From Microbispora rosea subsp. aerata (GTDB lineage: Bacteria; Actinomycetota; Actinomycetes; Streptosporangiales; Streptosporangiaceae), in assembly GCF_014647835.1 (NCBI RefSeq), contig NZ_BMPY01000015.1:1-64000 (forward strand): DNA of 64,000 bases. The letters run 5' to 3'. The position numbers and the translations under genes are program-made. Under the pieces are notes generated by a model that saw only the letters and a list, made by a program, of their open reading frames with translations, was not told the DNA's origin and ran no database searches. This document shows, piece after piece, positions 62,772 through 64,000 of this stretch (its first letter is position 1; each line of letters begins with the position of its first letter).

Positions 62772-62806
62772 CGCCTGCCGAATCGAGGGGTGCCCGGACG
62801 GGAAAA

Positions 62807-62841
62807 GGGCCGGACTTCCGGGGAAGCAGAAAGTCCGGCCC
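62807..62841 (-). terminator. Intrinsic terminator of the minus-strand secreted-protein gene
   Basis: An 11-bp stem (GGGCCGGACTT 62807-62817 / AAGTCCGGCCC 62831-62841) is followed on the minus strand by TTTT (complement of 62803-62806). It lies 23 bp past the stop at 62865 and also follows the acyltransferase gene on the plus strand. Confidence 0.8.
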
Positions 62842-62864
62842 AATGGAAAGGAGAGCTGGGGCGC

Positions 62865-63389
62865 TCAGGGAGTGTAGATCTCCTGCACCTTGACGATCTT
62901 GCCGCGATAGACGGTGATGAGCGCCGGACGATGGCCGGCCTTCATCCGGGAGATCAGCACGTTCCTGGAGCAGCGCTTGGACCCGAGGCTGTCGCGTTTC
63001 ACCGTCACCGTGGTGCCCTTGCACCCGGTCGCGCTGTAAAACACGACGTTCTTCGCCACGGGAGAGGCGTACGCCATGACGTCACCCTCGGGCGGACCTT
63101 CGAAGTAGCCCTCCGTGTGCCCGGTTTTGTCCTTCACCCACCTGATCGGCTCATATTCCGCCACACCGTTCCGGTAATACGTGACCCAACCGCGCAAGAT
63201 GCCATCATGCCGGGACGAAATGCGCTTGGTGAAGTCATGCTTCGGGTCGCTCTGGAACGACGTGCCGAACACCTTGGGCTTGCTGAACTTCGGCACGCCG
63301 GCCGCATCGGCGGGAAGCGCCGCCGCGGAGATCAACGCGGCCGCCGCGGCGGTGGGGACGACAACCCGGAGCGATGTCATGAGCTTCAT
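62865..63389 (-). CDS. Small secreted protein, function unknown
   Basis: This 174-residue protein has a signal peptide (TSLRVVVPTAAAAALISAAALPADAAG) and a mature, beta-rich domain (ILRGWVTYYRNGVAEYEPIRW, VVFYSATGCKGTTVTVKRDSL, RNVLISRMKAGHRPALITVYRGKIVKVQEIY) with two Cys that could form a disulfide. I do not recognise the family. ATG at 63389 or 63380; ribosome site weak. A good intrinsic terminator follows. Confidence 0.7.
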   Translation of the reverse strand: MKLMTSLRVVVPTAAAAALISAAALPADAAGVPKFSKPKVFGTSFQSDPKHDFTKRISSRHDGILRGWVTYYRNGVAEYEPIRWVKDKTGHTEGYFEGPPEGDVMAYASPVAKNVVFYSATGCKGTTVTVKRDSLGSKRCSRNVLISRMKAGHRPALITVYRGKIVKVQEIYTP

Positions 63390-63820
63390 GTCTTGTTGGA
63401 GTCCCGGCCACGCCGAAAGGTTCACGCGTTTTTCGGGGGCGAGATCGGCCCGATACGCCGACCCGGGCGGGCGCCTCGTGGCGCCGGTCGATGAAACTTT
63501 CGCGCAACTTAGAAAAACTACCGATCAATCAAGCCGCTGTACCTACGATGAACAGCCCGGTTTTCTATGCGTCGGCGACGGCGTGATGCTGGGCAGAGTG
63601 GGGTCTTGTGGCAGCCGCAACATTTCGGCAATGTTTCGAAAAAATCGCCTCCCACTCGGCCTGTGGTTCTCTCCGGACCTGTACGGGTCCGGGACCAGCA
63701 GGAGGAAGGACGCACTGCCTTGGAAGGTTTCAAGGTTCTGCCGGCACCAGCGGTGAGCCCGGCTCAACCCGGCCGCATGCTCTTCGCCGATTCCCGCCAG
63801 TCCTCTCACGGAGGCGCCCG
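63390..63820. other. Divergent intergenic region, no gene
   Basis: This 431-bp gap starts with an AT-rich stretch (63490-63550) carrying a possible -10 TACGAT at 63544-63549, followed by about 270 bp of potential leader for the plus-strand gene at 63821. I looked for a cyclic-di-AMP type riboswitch core and did not find it. Confidence 0.4.
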
Positions 63821-64000
63821 ATGATCGGCACCGGCACCCCCGGCGGCGGGAGCCGGACCCCCGGTCTCCGCCGCGCGCTCGTCATCGGCGCCGTCGCGGC
63901 GCTTTCGCTGGGTCTCGCGGTGGCCGAGATCCCCGGTGCGAAGTCCGGCGTCGGCGCGCTCGTCGCACCCGGAGCGGCGCAGGCGGCGGTGGCCGCCGCC
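63821..64000 (+). CDS. Exported protein, N-terminus only (runs off the window)
   Basis: This is the first 60 codons of a gene that continues past base 64000. It starts at an ATG with GGAGG 6-7 nt upstream and reads a twin-Arg-like signal peptide (LRRALVIGAVAALSLGLAVAE) followed by an Ala/Gly-rich stretch ending AAQAAVAAA. Too little is present to name a product. Confidence 0.65.
   Translation, partial: MIGTGTPGGGSRTPGLRRALVIGAVAALSLGLAVAEIPGAKSGVGALVAPGAAQAAVAAA

Noticed and set aside
63390-63820. Cyclic-di-AMP (ydaO-type) riboswitch before the last gene
   Set aside because: The long leader and exported product suggested it, but I could not find the conserved core.

Overview
This is a very GC-rich chromosomal window from an actinomycete. 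GC-rich third codon positions, many GTG/TTG starts, GGAGG-type ribosome sites, a SARP regulator, spore-associated-protein-A-like domains, an actinobacterial gas-vesicle cluster, secreted polysaccharidases with CBM2/discoidin modules and a class III lanthipeptide-type cluster all point to the Streptosporangiales (most likely Streptosporangiaceae). I cannot name a genus from sequence alone.

Layout. 1-2470: 3' part of an HNH endonuclease (13E12/DUF222 type) followed by degenerate copies of its own tail. 2768-5757: a small helical protein and two secreted peptidoglycan hydrolases (amidase and M23 peptidase) that end in the same SapA-like domain. 5856-8912: SARP/NB-ARC/TPR regulator. 8932-16796: a selenocysteine island containing a formate dehydrogenase alpha subunit with an in-frame UGA and SECIS hairpin, an NrfD-type membrane subunit, selD, tRNA-Sec, selA and selB. 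An Rpn-like gene and a pectinesterase interrupt it, and nearly every protein gene in it looks damaged by deletion. 17504-23640: four co-directional genes (sigma-like/BACON membrane protein, ParA-like ATPase, membrane protein, secreted mucin-like protein). 23695-26885: CDGSH protein, glycosyltransferase, heme-oxygenase-like protein, methyltransferase.

26940-33182: gas-vesicle operon on the minus strand (gvp A-F-G-O-J-L-S-K plus an SRPBCC protein and a membrane-anchored acidic/basic protein). Facing it, 33507-36098 is an Asp23/AmaP envelope-stress operon, and the shared gap carries two sigma-B-like promoter matches. 36126-48969: DUF488 protein, GH12 endoglucanase, a 1,431-residue GH87-like multidomain glucanase, a GerMN lipoprotein-like protein, a WXG100-type pair, truncated haemoglobin and GH36 alpha-galactosidase. 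49000-52074: XRE/ImmA regulator pair and a DUF72 protein.

52094-59585 is the most interesting biosynthetic region: P450 fused to a dead alpha/beta-hydrolase, LanKC synthetase, a 36-residue precursor peptide that had to be found by eye, ABC exporter and a radical SAM enzyme, all on the minus strand. The window ends with a Ser/Thr kinase, an acyltransferase, a small secreted protein and the start of another exported protein.

The two most notable systems are the eroding selenocysteine/formate dehydrogenase island and the P450/radical-SAM class III lanthipeptide cluster with a non-canonical core peptide.
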